A DNA stretch of 64,000 bases from the NCBI RefSeq assembly GCF_024345495.1, contig NZ_JAGQBF010000006.1:38454-102453 (forward strand), in the 5' to 3' direction. The position numbers and the translations under genes were made by a program. The notes beneath the pieces were generated by a model. The model made no database searches. It was not told the origin of the DNA and saw only the letters and a list, made by a program, of their open reading frames with translations. This stretch comes from Synechococcus sp. RedBA-s (lineage in GTDB: Bacteria; Cyanobacteriota; Cyanobacteriia; PCC-6307; Cyanobiaceae). Positions 50,699 through 60,825 of this stretch are shown in pieces. Numbering within the stretch: position 1 is the first letter of the stretch; every line of letters starts with the position of its first letter.

Positions 50699-52771
50699 TC
50701 AGCTGGCCAGCCGCGCCGCCGCCAGGGGATCGGCGCAGCGTTGCTGGTCGAGGTGGCTGATGTGTCGGCGTTCGTTGTAGTACAGCTCCTGGAAGCGCAG
50801 GGCATCGCCGTTCAGTTCGCTGAACATCGAATCAATCCGGCTCTCCATGCTCAGTGAGGCGGAGGCCAACGCCTCCGCCTCACTCTCCTCCAGCAGCCTG
50901 GCGATGCAGCGCTCCAGCGTTTCCAGCCGCTGCGAGCCCCAGGCATCGAGCAGATGGCGGCAGCGTTTGAGACTGCGCTGGCGCTCCAGCACCGCCGTGG
51001 TGCCGCGCAGCTGCAGCAAGGGTTCGGCCAAGGCCATGCGTTGCAGTTCGCTCGGCTCCAGCAGGGGGGTGAGCCTGTTCAGCAGCTCGCTTTCCTCCAC
51101 CAGCAGCCGGTCGCTCAGGAGACGCGGCAGGTCGAGGTCGGCCAGATCGTCGCCCGGATCACTGCCCCGGTTGATCGCCTCCAGCCGGCCCACGCCGAGG
51201 TTGTCTTCCTCCAGTTCGCTGATGCTCGCCCAGAGCAGGCGGTGGTGGGCGATGGCGAAATCCTCCAGCTCCCGCTGGCGCAGTTCCCGCCGGATGGCGC
51301 CGCGGTGGCGGCCCGCATGCAGGTAGAGGCGCAGCAGCTCCGCTTCGGCGCGCTCACGCAGGCCGATCTCGCCGGGTTGCTCCCAGCGGCTGGCCCGGCC
51401 ATGCCAGCGCTCGCCCTTCACCTGCTGGCGCAGGTCTTCCTCCAGCTTCTGCGCCAGCCGCGCCTGACCGCCGCTGAGCCGCTCGGCCACCTGCTGAAGG
51501 TAGTGGCTGCGCACGGCGCTCTGGGGCAGCTTGCCCAGCAGTTCCACCAGCGCCGCCACCGCTTGCTGGAACTGGTCGGAGCGGGCCAGATCCTTGCCGT
51601 CGAGGGCCTGCTCGATCTGCCAGTCGAGCCAGACGGGCGCCTGATCCAGCAGGGCCCGATACTCGCCGGCGCCGTGCTGCCGCAGGAACTCATCGGGGTC
51701 CTTGCCGGCGGGCAGGTGCAGCACCCGCAGCTCCAGCTGGCCCTGGAGCGCCAGCTGCTCCACCTCGCCGATCGCCCGCTGGGCGGCGCGTACGCCGGCA
51801 CCGTCGGTGTCGAAATTGAGCACCAGGCGGCGGCTGTCGCAGCAGCGGCAGAGCTGGGTGATCTGCTGGCTGCTCAGGGCCGTGCCCAGCGACGCCACCG
51901 CATTGGTGATGCCGGCAGCATGGAGGGCGATCACATCGAAGTAGCCCTCCACCACCACAGCCCGGTCGTCCTTGCGGATGGCGTTGCTGGCTCGATCCAG
52001 GCCGAACAGGTGCTTGCCCTTCTCGAACACCTCCGTTTCCGGGGAGTTCAGGTATTTCGGTTCGCCGCCATCGAGGCTGCGACCGCCGAAGCCGATCACC
52101 CGGCCCTGGCGGTCGCGGATCGGCACCATCACCCGGTGGCGGAAGCGGTCGTAGAAGCCATCTCCGCCCTTGCGGGGCACCACCAGCCCGGCCGCCTCCA
52201 GCAGCTCCGGCGCCAGGTTCTCCACCTGGCCGAGGTGGTTGAGCAGCCCATCCCAGCGCTCGGGGGCATAGCCCAGGTCAAAGGCGTCGATCGTGCCCTC
52301 GCTCAGACCCCGCTCCTCGGTGAGGTAGGCCAGGGCACCGGCGCCTTCGGGGCTGCGCAGCTGGCTGCGGAACCAGCCCGCCGACAGGCCCAGGGCGCGC
52401 TGCAGCACCTCACGGCGGGAGAGCTGCTTGCGCAGCCGCTCCTGCTGCGGCCCATCCAGCGTTTCCACCGGCAGCTGGTACTTGCGCGCCAGGTCCAGCA
52501 CCACTTCGCTGAAGCTGGTGCGCTGCAGCTCCATCAGGAACTTGATGGCGTTGCCGCCGGCCCCGCAGGAGAAGCAGTAGTAGAACTGCTTTGCGGGCGA
52601 CACCGTCATCGACGGCGATTTGTCGTCGTGGAAGGGGCAGATCCCCACGAACTCCCGCCCCTTCTTCTTGAGCACCACGTGCTCGCCCACCACATCAACA
52701 ATGTCCGCGCGCTCTTTCACCGCTTCGATCGTGCGGGGGTGGAGGCGGGCGTGGGGCTGGGATTGGCTCAA
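50699..52771 (-). CDS. dnaG: DNA primase
   Basis: The 690-residue protein has the N-terminal CHC2 zinc domain (ICPFHDDKSPSM and YYCFSCGAGGNA). The TOPRIM catalytic core follows with VVVEGYFDVIALHAAGI and the acidic NFDTDGAGVRAA, then the DnaB-interacting helical C-terminus. The start appears to be a TTG (LSQSQPH); no better start is upstream. It lays RNA primers for chromosomal replication. Confidence 0.96.
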   Translation of the reverse strand: MSQSQPHARLHPRTIEAVKERADIVDVVGEHVVLKKKGREFVGICPFHDDKSPSMTVSPAKQFYYCFSCGAGGNAIKFLMELQRTSFSEVVLDLARKYQLPVETLDGPQQERLRKQLSRREVLQRALGLSAGWFRSQLRSPEGAGALAYLTEERGLSEGTIDAFDLGYAPERWDGLLNHLGQVENLAPELLEAAGLVVPRKGGDGFYDRFRHRVMVPIRDRQGRVIGFGGRSLDGGEPKYLNSPETEVFEKGKHLFGLDRASNAIRKDDRAVVVEGYFDVIALHAAGITNAVASLGTALSSQQITQLCRCCDSRRLVLNFDTDGAGVRAAQRAIGEVEQLALQGQLELRVLHLPAGKDPDEFLRQHGAGEYRALLDQAPVWLDWQIEQALDGKDLARSDQFQQAVAALVELLGKLPQSAVRSHYLQQVAERLSGGQARLAQKLEEDLRQQVKGERWHGRASRWEQPGEIGLRERAEAELLRLYLHAGRHRGAIRRELRQRELEDFAIAHHRLLWASISELEEDNLGVGRLEAINRGSDPGDDLADLDLPRLLSDRLLVEESELLNRLTPLLEPSELQRMALAEPLLQLRGTTAVLERQRSLKRCRHLLDAWGSQRLETLERCIARLLEESEAEALASASLSMESRIDSMFSELNGDALRFQELYYNERRHISHLDQQRCADPLAAARLAS

Positions 52772-52880
52772 GGGATGGCGCTACCGCTGGGGTCGCTCTG
52801 GGCCCCATTCTGCCCCACCACACCAGAAGTGGGGCGATTCAGCCCATGGGCAGCCGCCGGCTTGGCGGGCTGGCCTGTGG

Positions 52881-53753
52881 ATGGTCGCCAGCGCCCTGGC
52901 CTTCAGCCTGATGGGGGTGTGCGTCAAGGCCCTGGGCGGCCGTCTGCCGGTGGCGGAGGTGGTGCTGGCGCGGGCGGTGGTGAGCCTGCTGATCAGCTGG
53001 TGGATGCTGCGGTGCGCTGGCCTCAACCCCTGGGGCCAGCGGCGGGGGTTGCTGGTGGGCCGCGGCATCCTCGGCACCGCTGGTCTCTACTGCGTGTATC
53101 TGGCCCTTACCGGTCTGCCGCTGGCAGCGGCCACGGTGCTGCAGTACCTGCACCCCACCTTCACGGCCCTGCTGGCCTGGCCGCTGCTGGCCGAGCGGCC
53201 GGGCTGGCGGGTGTGGGGCGCCGTGCTGCTGGGTCTTCTGGGGGTGGCGGTGCTTGTGGTCCCGGACGGGGCCGGGGCGGTTGGTGCCGGTTTTGGCGCT
53301 GCGGCAGGCGCTGGTCTGCCGGCCCTGCCGCTGCTGTTCGCCCTGGCCGGTGCCCTGCTCTCGGCCCTGGCCTACGTGAGCGTGCGCGCCCTGCGCAACA
53401 GCGAGCATCCCCTGGTGGTGGTGTTCTATTTCCCGTTGATGGCCCTGCCGCTCAGCCTGCCGCTGGTGCTGCTGCAGCCGGTGGCCCCCACGGCCCCTGA
53501 ATTTGCTTGGTTGCTGGGGGTGGGAGTTTTCACCCAGCTGGGCCAGATCGCCCTCACCTACGGATTGATGGGCATGGCGGCCGCCCGGGCCACCGCCATC
53601 AGCTACGTGCAGGTGCCGCTGGCGGCGCTGTGGGGCGTGTGGTGGTTCGGCGAGGCGGTGCCTGCCCGGGCCGGTCTCTCGGCGCTGCTGGTGCTGCTGG
53701 CCACTCTGCTCAGCCTGCGGGCCCGCCCAGCACCGGCCGCTGGAGGGCTCTGA
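52881..53753 (+). CDS. EamA/DMT family exporter
   Basis: The 290-residue protein starts at MVASALAFSLMGVCVKAL and has ten hydrophobic helices in two EamA repeats. It includes RAVVSLLISWWMLR, GTAGLYCVYLALTGLPLAAATVLQYLHPTF, and in the second half LTYGLMGMAAARATAISYVQVPLAALWG. It is probably a metabolite exporter; the substrate is unknown. It is divergent from dnaG. An earlier start within the 109 bp between them cannot be excluded. Confidence 0.85.
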   Translation: MVASALAFSLMGVCVKALGGRLPVAEVVLARAVVSLLISWWMLRCAGLNPWGQRRGLLVGRGILGTAGLYCVYLALTGLPLAAATVLQYLHPTFTALLAWPLLAERPGWRVWGAVLLGLLGVAVLVVPDGAGAVGAGFGAAAGAGLPALPLLFALAGALLSALAYVSVRALRNSEHPLVVVFYFPLMALPLSLPLVLLQPVAPTAPEFAWLLGVGVFTQLGQIALTYGLMGMAAARATAISYVQVPLAALWGVWWFGEAVPARAGLSALLVLLATLLSLRARPAPAAGGL

Positions 53754-53758
53754 GCTCC

Positions 53759-54999
53759 TTAGTGATGAAAACCCGACGCTTCCTGGCTGCTCAGCGGGGT
53801 GCTGACGGGATGGCGCCGGAGATGATCAATGGCTCCCTTGATGTCCACCAGGAGCAGGTCGGCAAGGTCATGGCTGATGCCATGGCGCACCAAGATGCGC
53901 TGTACCGCCTGATCGCCGCAGGCGATCCGCCAGCTCAAAGAGGTTGAAGCCGGGATCTTCACCGTCCTTGATCCCCCAGCAGACCGAGGGGATGCCCGAT
54001 TTGGCATCACCCCCATAGATCATCTCAAACGGACCGAGGGCCTCAATTTTTGCCGCCAGATGCTGGGCGTTGGAATAGCAGGGGTTGTGCATCTTGCGGT
54101 AGCCCTCATGGCCCAGCCGGATGAAGTTGTAGTACTGGCAGATCATCTGACCGCCTGGCTTAGAGAAGTTCAAGGTGATGTCGCGCGTGTTGCCGCCGAG
54201 GTCATTCACCCAGAACACCATCTCCGGGAAGATCCTTGGATTCCCGCCACAGCACCCAGCCGGCTCCCAGCGGCGCCAGGCCGAACTTATGGCCAGAGGC
54301 ATTGATCGACTTCACCCTGGGCAGGCGGAAATCCCAGAGCAGATCCGGATGGCGGAAGGGGGCGAGGAATCCACCGCTGGCGCCATTCACAAGGATCGGG
54401 ATGTCGAGGCCGGTTTGCTGCTCGAAGGCATCGAGGACTGCGGCCACTTCCTGCATCGGCTCGGGAGTCATCAGCAGGCGGCCTGGCTCCATCGGGATTT
54501 GGCGGTGTTCGATATCCCAGTAGCGAGTGAACTTGTGCCAGCAGATCCGCAGGGGCCCGGTGATCAGATTCGGCCGGTCGGTGGATTTGCCAGGCTGGAG
54601 CTGCCGGGCCACCCAGCGGCGTTTCATCGTCATGCCGCCGAGTATGGGCGCTTCGCTGGAGCCCAGGGTGGAGCAGCCGACCGCCCCATCGATCGAGGGG
54701 GCATTCCAGAGGTCCGCCAGCATGAGGGCGCAGCGGGCTTCAATCTCAGCAGTCTGGGGGTATTCGTCCTTGCCCTCCATGTTCTTGTCGATGCACTCAT
54801 TCATCAATTGATGAACTTCCGGCTCCAGCCATGTCTGGCAGAAGCTGGCCAGGTTCTGGCGGGAGTTGCCATCGAGCATTAACTCATCATGAATGGCGGC
54901 ATAATCAGCTCTGGGAGCTCTCTCCCTGGCCGGAAACAGGCGCTTCGGCATTCCGGCGGAGAGATCGGCGAAGGCATAGTTGTCGTCGTCGCTGGAGTG
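53759..54999 (-). pseudogene. gadB: Glutamate decarboxylase pseudogene
   Basis: Three reading frames together give a GAD. Frame one has [43 protein letters not shown] and the PLP-lysine motif [12 protein letters not shown]. After LWRESKDLP an extra C in a CCC run near 54226 shifts the frame to [15 protein letters not shown] and [13 protein letters not shown] second break near 53905, with about 20-25 residues missing, leads to [19 protein letters not shown]. About 25 residues are also missing around the VVPTFGVTYTG region, and the conserved PLP-ring aspartate (DGASGG) is asparagine. The gene is dead. Confidence 0.9.
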
Positions 55000-55042
55000 G
55001 TGACCCCAGGAGCGACCTTTGTGACCACTTTTGCTGTGATCT

Positions 55043-55082
55043 GAAGACAGATCCGAAGACAGATCCGAAGACAGATCCGAAG
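55043..55082. repeat. 12-bp tandem repeat upstream of the gad pseudogene
   Basis: GAAGACAGATCC repeats about three and a half times. Read with the pseudogene it gives DLSS repeats in the same frame as its N-terminus, so it may be an extended leader or a slipped sequence. The 200 bp around it hold no intact gene. Confidence 0.6.
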
Positions 55083-55206
55083 GCTGATTGGAATGAAGAT
55101 CTGGCTTGGAAGTCTTTGATTGGCTTGCGAATCTGCGTGAGTTAACTTTATGGCCGATGACACTCGATGATCGGCTTCGGTGTTCTCCGGGCGACGTGGC
55201 CGCTGA

Positions 55207-55704
55207 TCAGGTCGGCCGGTCACGCTCCAGGGGCAGGGGATCCACCAGCCACTCCTGGCTGAGGCTGTCCTCGGCCGCCCCGATCGGTCGGGCCAGCCGC
55301 CAGCTCTCGCCCCGCTCCCCCCGCAGCAGATACAGCTCAAAGGGGCTGTCCACCCGGTAGGGATCGTCTGCCAGGCGCCAGTCGAACTGGCCGGTGAGGT
55401 GCAGGCCCTCGCCCAGCCCGATCGCCACGGCCTCCTGGTGATCGACGCGCACGCGGCTCACCTGCGGTCGCCCGCCGCTGGGCTCCAGCTCCAGGGCATC
55501 GGCGATGGCCTGCTGGGTGAGCTCGATCTGTAGCCCCAGCGCCTGCAGCAGCACCGCCCTCGGCGGCTGGCCCGCCGCCTGGCAGCCCCCCAGGCCCAGC
55601 AGCCCCACACTCAGCAGGAGAGCTAGCAGGGCGTTCAGCCACGGGGGCGCTGGGAGGGGGATGGCCACAGACCGGCTGGCAGGGGTTGGCGGACCGGGCA
55701 GCAT
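55207..55704 (-). CDS. Conserved cyanobacterial lipoprotein
   Basis: The 165-residue protein has a signal with lipobox LLGLGGC, after an N-terminus that may start later at a GTG (VAIPLPAPP). The mature part has LQIELTQQAIADALEL, RVDHQEAVAIGLGEGLHLTGQFDWRL and SFELYLLRGERGESWRLARP. It is a small beta-rich domain. No known domain name could be assigned. It diverges from ruvA with only 23 nt between starts. Confidence 0.75.
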   Translation of the reverse strand: MLPGPPTPASRSVAIPLPAPPWLNALLALLLSVGLLGLGGCQAAGQPPRAVLLQALGLQIELTQQAIADALELEPSGGRPQVSRVRVDHQEAVAIGLGEGLHLTGQFDWRLADDPYRVDSPFELYLLRGERGESWRLARPIGAAEDSLSQEWLVDPLPLERDRPT

Positions 55705-55727
55705 GGATCGGTTCAGGAGTGGTCTCC

Positions 55728-56393
55728 ATGATCGGTTGGCTGCAAGGCCATGTGGCAGAGCCGTGGCAGCAGGGCAACCGTTGCGGTCTCCTGCTGGCCT
55801 GCGCCGGCGTGGGCTACGAAGTGCACCTCACCCGCCGCCACTGGGAGCTGCTGCCCCCGGCCGGCAGTCTCCTGAGCCTCTACACCCACCAGTCGATCCG
55901 TGAGGACGGCTGGACCCTGTTCGGCTTCGGCGCCCGCCACGAGCGCGATCTGTTCCGCCTGCTGGTGGCCGTGAGTGGTGTGGGCCCGCAGATGGCCCTG
56001 GCGCTGCTGGGCACCATGCCCTGCGAGGAGCTGGTGCAGGCGATCGTTCAGGCCGATCTGCGCCGTCTCTGCCGGGCGCCGGGGGTGGGCAAGCGCACGG
56101 CCGAGCGCCTGGCGGTGGAGCTGCGCGGCAAGTTGGCGGAGAGCTTCGGGGCGGCCGCCGCCGCCGGCGATGACGACCTCCTCGATGGGGCGGACGGCGG
56201 CCGCAGCGGCGATCCGGGGCCAGCGGCCTCCACCCGTGAAGAGCTGCAGCTCACGCTCACGGCCCTGGGCTATGAGCCGTTGGAGATCAGCCGGGCCCTG
56301 CGCGGTCTCGGCCGGGAGGGTCTGGATCCGGATCAGGGCGCCGAGGCCTGGCTGAGTGCCTGCCTTCGCTGGCTCGCCCGCGAAGCGGCCTGA
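55728..56393 (+). CDS. ruvA: Holliday junction helicase subunit RuvA
   Basis: The 221-residue protein begins MIGWLQGHV (OB-fold domain I) with HLTRRHWELLPPAG and TLFGFGARHERDLFRLL. Domain II has two helix-hairpin-helix motifs, VSGVGPQMALALLG and APGVGKRTAERLAVEL. A flexible linker leads to the RuvB-binding domain III (ELQLTLTALGYEPLEISRAL). RuvA binds four-way junctions and loads RuvB for branch migration. Confidence 0.95.
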   Translation: MIGWLQGHVAEPWQQGNRCGLLLACAGVGYEVHLTRRHWELLPPAGSLLSLYTHQSIREDGWTLFGFGARHERDLFRLLVAVSGVGPQMALALLGTMPCEELVQAIVQADLRRLCRAPGVGKRTAERLAVELRGKLAESFGAAAAAGDDDLLDGADGGRSGDPGPAASTREELQLTLTALGYEPLEISRALRGLGREGLDPDQGAEAWLSACLRWLAREAA

Positions 56394-56469
56394 TGGGGAG
56401 GGCTTGCTTGGTGGCCAGCACCTTGAGGCATTAGGTTGATTGTTTGCACCGTCAGGGCCCGACGCCGGC

Positions 56470-56739
56470 ATGCCGCTCGATACCACCAAAAAGCAGGAAT
56501 TGATCAATTCCCACCAGACCCACGGCACCGACACCGGTTCGGTTGAGGTCCAGGTGGCGATGCTGAGCGAGCGGGTGACCCAGCTCACCGGTCACCTGCA
56601 GAAGAACAAGCACGACTTCTCCTCCCGTCAGGGGCTGCTGAAGATGATCGGCCGCCGCAAGCGGCTGCTCGGTTATCTGCGCGCCGAAAGCGAGGATCGC
56701 TACAGCCAGCTGATCGCCAAACTCGGCATCCGGGGCTGA
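56470..56739 (+). CDS. rpsO: 30S ribosomal protein S15
   Basis: The 89-residue protein starts [28 protein letters not shown] and has the S15 signature [36 protein letters not shown]. It binds the central domain of 16S rRNA early in 30S assembly and, in many bacteria, regulates its own mRNA. The leader between ruvA and rpsO is 76 nt; a structural autoregulatory site there cannot be judged by eye. Confidence 0.97.
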   Translation: MPLDTTKKQELINSHQTHGTDTGSVEVQVAMLSERVTQLTGHLQKNKHDFSSRQGLLKMIGRRKRLLGYLRAESEDRYSQLIAKLGIRG

Positions 56740-56747
56740 GCGCAGCC

Positions 56748-57185
56748 ATGGCGGCCAAGCGCAAGCCCAAGCCCCTGCCGTTCAAGCCCGAGCGCCAGCC
56801 CAAAGCTGGCGCGAAAGTTCAGGCTGCCGCCAAAGCCAAAGCTCAGCCCAGGGGATCTCAGGTGATTCCGCCGGCCGTGGCCAATCGCATGGCCCGCCGC
56901 ATCGGGGTGGCCAGCGGCATTCCATCTGTCCTGGGAATGGGCGTGTTCATCGGCAGCTATCTGCTGGTGAGCCGCGGCATCATGGATGTGCCGCCCGTGA
57001 TCACCCTCGCGGGCTCCGGTGGGCTGTTTCTGCTGGGGGTGCTTGGCCTCAGCTACGGCGTTCTCTCCGCCAGCTGGGAGCAGCAACCCGGCAGCCTGCT
57101 GGGCACAGAGCAGATCGGCACCAACCTGGCCCGCATGAAGGCCTCGATCAAGGCGGTCCGCCAGGGCAGCGGCAGCGACGCCTGA
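56748..57185 (+). CDS. PAM68-like photosystem II assembly protein
   Basis: The 145-residue protein has a basic N-terminus (KRKPKPLPFKPERQPKAG). Two membrane helices follow, VPPVITLAGSGGLFLLGVLGL and the earlier SGIPSVLGMGVFIGSYLLVS, matching DUF3464/PAM68. Arabidopsis PAM68 and Synechocystis homologues help early photosystem II assembly, including CP47. It follows rpsO by 8 nt and ends 17 nt before the convergent dnaE. Confidence 0.9.
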   Translation: MAAKRKPKPLPFKPERQPKAGAKVQAAAKAKAQPRGSQVIPPAVANRMARRIGVASGIPSVLGMGVFIGSYLLVSRGIMDVPPVITLAGSGGLFLLGVLGLSYGVLSASWEQQPGSLLGTEQIGTNLARMKASIKAVRQGSGSDA

Positions 57186-57202
57186 GGGCTCAGGCTCAGG
57201 TT

Positions 57203-60200
57203 CTAGGTGTTCTGGAGCGCTGAATGCAGCTGGGCGCTGAAGGCTGCTGCGGTGAGGGTGCTGAGTGCGGCGGCCCCGTCGCGTACGCAGAACTGGTGGC
57301 CGAGGCGCACGTAACGGGCTTGGTTGTGGAGCAGCACCTTCGCCACCACCGGTACCCGCACACCCGCCTCCTCCTGCTCCGGCCGGTGACGCACCAGACA
57401 CTCCCTCAGGCGGTGCTGCACGGTGATGTCGCTGGCCTGGTCCGCCATCAGCTCCACCAGCAGCACATCGAGGTCGTCGATGGCGCGGCAATCATCGAGG
57501 ATCAGCTGCACCCGGTCGTCGCGGCGATCCACGGATCCCCAGATCATCAGGCGCGCATCCACAATCAGGTGGTCACTGAGGCGGGCGTAGGCCTTGGGGA
57601 ACACCACGCATTCGGCGCTGCCGCTGAGGTCCTCGAGCTGCAGTACGGCCATGCGATCGCCCTTGCGGGTGGTCACCTGGCGCACCTCCGGCAGCATCGC
57701 CACCACACTCACCCTGGCCTTGTCAGCCTGCTCCTCCAGCCGCCCGAGGCTAATCGGCGAGAGCATCCGGATCGGCCGCGCCAGCTGGCGCAGCGGGTGA
57801 TCGGAGAGGTAGAAGCCCACCAGCTCCTTCTCCAGGCGCAATTTCTCCTTAGGGGGATAGTCGGCCACCGGCGCGGCCTTCGGGGCGGTGCTTGGGATGA
57901 TCGGGGCACTGGCGGCGGCTGATCCCGCTGCGGCGGGTGCGGCCTCGGGGGTGGCGAAGAGATCGAAGAGGTTGCCCTGGCCGCTGAGGCGGTCCCGGGC
58001 GCGGGAGCTGGCCCAGTCGATTACCAGATCCAGGTCGGCCATCAGCTGGGCGCGGTTGGCGTTGGGCTCCAGCCCATCGAGGGCGCCGCAGTGGATCAGT
58101 GATTCCAGCGACCGCCGGTTCATCAATGTGGTGGGGATGCGATCGCAGAGGTCGGCCAGGGAGGCGAAGGGGCCGTCTTGGACGCGGGCCTCCAGCAACT
58201 GGCGGATGGCGCCATCGCCGAGGTTGCGCACCGCCGAGAGACCAAAGAGGATCTTCTCGCCCTGCGGGGTGAAATCGATGCCGGAGGCATTGAGGTCGGG
58301 GGGCATCACCTCGATGCCCATCGCCTGGCAATTGGCGATATAACGCTGCACCTTGTCGGTGCTGCTGGCATTGACCGTCAGCAGGGCGGCCATGTAGGCC
58401 ACGGGGTAGTGGGCCTTGAGGTAGGCCGTCTGATAGGTGACGGCGCCGTAGGCGGTGGAGTGGCTCTTGTTGAAGCAGTATTCGGCGAACAGCACCATCT
58501 GCTCGAACAGCGCTTCGGCCACCGTGGCGTTGACGCCTCGCGCCGTGGCCCCCTCCACGAACTGGCTGCGGTGCTTCTCCATCTCCGACACCTTTTTCTT
58601 GCCCATCGCCCGCCGCAGCAGATCAGCTTCGCCGAGGGAATAGCCGGCCAGGTCCTGGGCAATGCGCATGATCTGCTCCTGATAGACCATGATTCCGTAG
58701 GTCTCCTTCAGGATCGGCTCCAGGGCCGGACAGGCGAAATCGATCGCTTCGCGGCCATGCTTGCGGTTGATGAATTTCGGGATCAGACCAGCATCGAGCG
58801 GGCCCGGCCGGTAGAGGGCCAGGATCGAGGAGATGTCCTCCAGAGATGAGGGCTTGAGGTCGCGCACGATCTGACGCATGCCGCTGGATTCGAGCTGGAA
58901 GATGCCCTCCAGGTCGCCGCGGGCCAGCAGAGCGAAGGTGGCCTCATCGCAGGGGGGAAGGTCATCGGGATCGACGCGCTCTCCGCTGCACTGCTCCACC
59001 AGATCGAGGGTCTTGTCAATCATCGTCAGGTTCTTGAGGCCGAGGAAGTCCATCTTCAGCAGCCCCATCGCCTCCACGTCCTCCATGAAGTACTGGGTGA
59101 TCACCTGGCCGTCGTTGTTGCGCTGCAGCGGCACCAGCGAATCCAGCGGTTCAGCCGCGATCACCACACCGGCGGCGTGCACACCGAAGGTCTTGTTGGT
59201 GCCCTCGATGCGTCGGGCCATGTCCACCCAGCGGCGCACCTCGGCATCTTTCTCATACTTTTCTCGGAACTCCGGCGCTGGCGAGTCGGGGCCGATCATC
59301 TCCTTGAGCTTGGCGGGTTTGCCCCGCACCACAGGGATCAGTTTGGCCAGGCGGTCGGCATCGCCGTAGGGGATGTCCAGCACGCGGGCCACATCCTTGA
59401 GCACCGCCTTCGAGGTCATGCGGTTGAAGGTGATGATCTGTGCCACCTTGTCCTCGCCATAGCGCTGGGTGACGTACTCGATCACCTCGGCGCGGCGCTC
59501 GATGCAGAAGTCGGTGTCGATGTCAGGCATCGACTTGCGCTCGGGGTTGAGGAAGCGCTCGAACAACAGCCCGTTGCTGACGGGATCGATGTTGGTGATC
59601 CCCAGGGCATAGGCCACCAGGGAGCCGGCGGCCGAGCCCCGGCCCGGCCCCACCGGAATGCCCTGCTCGCGGGCGAAGCGGATGTAGTCCCACACCACCA
59701 GGAAGTAGGTGGGGAAGCCCATCTGCTCCATCACCTGCAGCTCGAAGGCCAGCCGCTCGCCATAGAGGGGATCGATCGGATCAGCGCTGCCCAGGTGCAG
59801 CCGCTGGCGCAGCCCCGCCTCAGACACCTCCGCCAGATAACTCACCGCCGTGTGCCCGTCGGGGATCGGGAAGCGGGGCATCTGCTGACGACCGAGGATG
59901 TCGTAGGCCTCCACCTTCTCCGCCACCGCCGCGGTGTTGGCGATCGCTTCGGCCACCAGCTCCGGCTCGAGGTGATCGGCGAATAGGCGGCCCATCTCCG
60001 CCTCGCTCTTGATGTATTCGGTGCCGGTGTAGCGCAGGCGCTTCACGTCGGTGACGAGCTTGCCGGTGAGTACGCAGAGCAGGGCGTCGTGGGCCTCCAC
60101 ATCGGCGCTGCTGAGGTAGTGGGCGTCGTTGGTGGCGATCAGCTGAATGCCCAGCTCCTGGGCGATCCGCACCAGCTCCACGTTGACGATCCGGTCCTCC

Positions 60201-60748
60201 GGTGAGCCGTGGTCCTGGATCTCCAGGTAGAAGTCGTCGGAGAAGCGCTGCTGATACCAGCGGGCCACATCCCGGGCCACATCCAGGCGGCCCTTGAGGA
60301 TCGCCTGGGGGATCTCACCGCCCAGGCAGGCGGTGGCCAGGATCAGCCCCTCGCTGTGCTGCTCCAGCAGTTGCTTGTCGATGCAGGCCCGCGAGAAGAT
60401 GCCCCGGCCGCGCATGCCGCGTAGGTGGCTGAGGCTGGTGAGCTTCACCAGGTTGCGGTAGCCGGTGTCGTTCTTGGCGAGCACCACCAGGTGATAGCGG
60501 CGTTCGCCCTTGACCCAGGGATCATCGACCGAGCCGTTGATCACGTACATCTCATTGCCGATGATCGGCTTGATGCCGGCTGCGGTGCAGAGCTTCAGCA
60601 GCTCGATCGCGCCATACATCACGCCGTGATCGGTGAGGGCCAGGGCGGGCATGCCCAGAGCTACGGCCCGCTCCACCATCTGCGGCAGCTGGCTGGCGCC
60701 ATCCAGCAGGCTGTAATCGCTGTGGTTGTGGAGGGGTACGAAGGCCAA
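57203..60748 (-). CDS. dnaE: DNA polymerase III alpha subunit
   Basis: The 1181-residue protein begins [25 protein letters not shown], the PHP domain, with [14 protein letters not shown]. The palm contains [17 protein letters not shown] and [12 protein letters not shown], with the acidic catalytic residues. Further on are the fingers ([15 protein letters not shown]), then HhH, OB-fold and C-terminal domains. It is one uninterrupted gene, unlike the split, intein-carrying dnaE of many filamentous and Synechocystis-type cyanobacteria, as is usual in the Cyanobium/Prochlorococcus lineage. Confidence 0.97.
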   Translation of the reverse strand: MAFVPLHNHSDYSLLDGASQLPQMVERAVALGMPALALTDHGVMYGAIELLKLCTAAGIKPIIGNEMYVINGSVDDPWVKGERRYHLVVLAKNDTGYRNLVKLTSLSHLRGMRGRGIFSRACIDKQLLEQHSEGLILATACLGGEIPQAILKGRLDVARDVARWYQQRFSDDFYLEIQDHGSPEDRIVNVELVRIAQELGIQLIATNDAHYLSSADVEAHDALLCVLTGKLVTDVKRLRYTGTEYIKSEAEMGRLFADHLEPELVAEAIANTAAVAEKVEAYDILGRQQMPRFPIPDGHTAVSYLAEVSEAGLRQRLHLGSADPIDPLYGERLAFELQVMEQMGFPTYFLVVWDYIRFAREQGIPVGPGRGSAAGSLVAYALGITNIDPVSNGLLFERFLNPERKSMPDIDTDFCIERRAEVIEYVTQRYGEDKVAQIITFNRMTSKAVLKDVARVLDIPYGDADRLAKLIPVVRGKPAKLKEMIGPDSPAPEFREKYEKDAEVRRWVDMARRIEGTNKTFGVHAAGVVIAAEPLDSLVPLQRNNDGQVITQYFMEDVEAMGLLKMDFLGLKNLTMIDKTLDLVEQCSGERVDPDDLPPCDEATFALLARGDLEGIFQLESSGMRQIVRDLKPSSLEDISSILALYRPGPLDAGLIPKFINRKHGREAIDFACPALEPILKETYGIMVYQEQIMRIAQDLAGYSLGEADLLRRAMGKKKVSEMEKHRSQFVEGATARGVNATVAEALFEQMVLFAEYCFNKSHSTAYGAVTYQTAYLKAHYPVAYMAALLTVNASSTDKVQRYIANCQAMGIEVMPPDLNASGIDFTPQGEKILFGLSAVRNLGDGAIRQLLEARVQDGPFASLADLCDRIPTTLMNRRSLESLIHCGALDGLEPNANRAQLMADLDLVIDWASSRARDRLSGQGNLFDLFATPEAAPAAAGSAAASAPIIPSTAPKAAPVADYPPKEKLRLEKELVGFYLSDHPLRQLARPIRMLSPISLGRLEEQADKARVSVVAMLPEVRQVTTRKGDRMAVLQLEDLSGSAECVVFPKAYARLSDHLIVDARLMIWGSVDRRDDRVQLILDDCRAIDDLDVLLVELMADQASDITVQHRLRECLVRHRPEQEEAGVRVPVVAKVLLHNQARYVRLGHQFCVRDGAAALSTLTAAAFSAQLHSALQNT

Positions 60749-60825
60749 GGGCTCAGGCGTCAGACGCCACCACGGGGTGTTGTCACGTTACCGGCCACCA
60801 GATGTGGTGTCGGCCGGCGACTGAC

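Noticed and set aside
50954..53500. 848-codon open frame on the plus strand opposite dnaG
   Set aside because: Antisense of a complete dnaG; composition (Gln, His, Ala, Leu) is typical of shadow frames.
55043..55082. Short tandem repeat considered as a CRISPR array
   Set aside because: The units are adjacent 12-mers with no spacers and no cas genes nearby.
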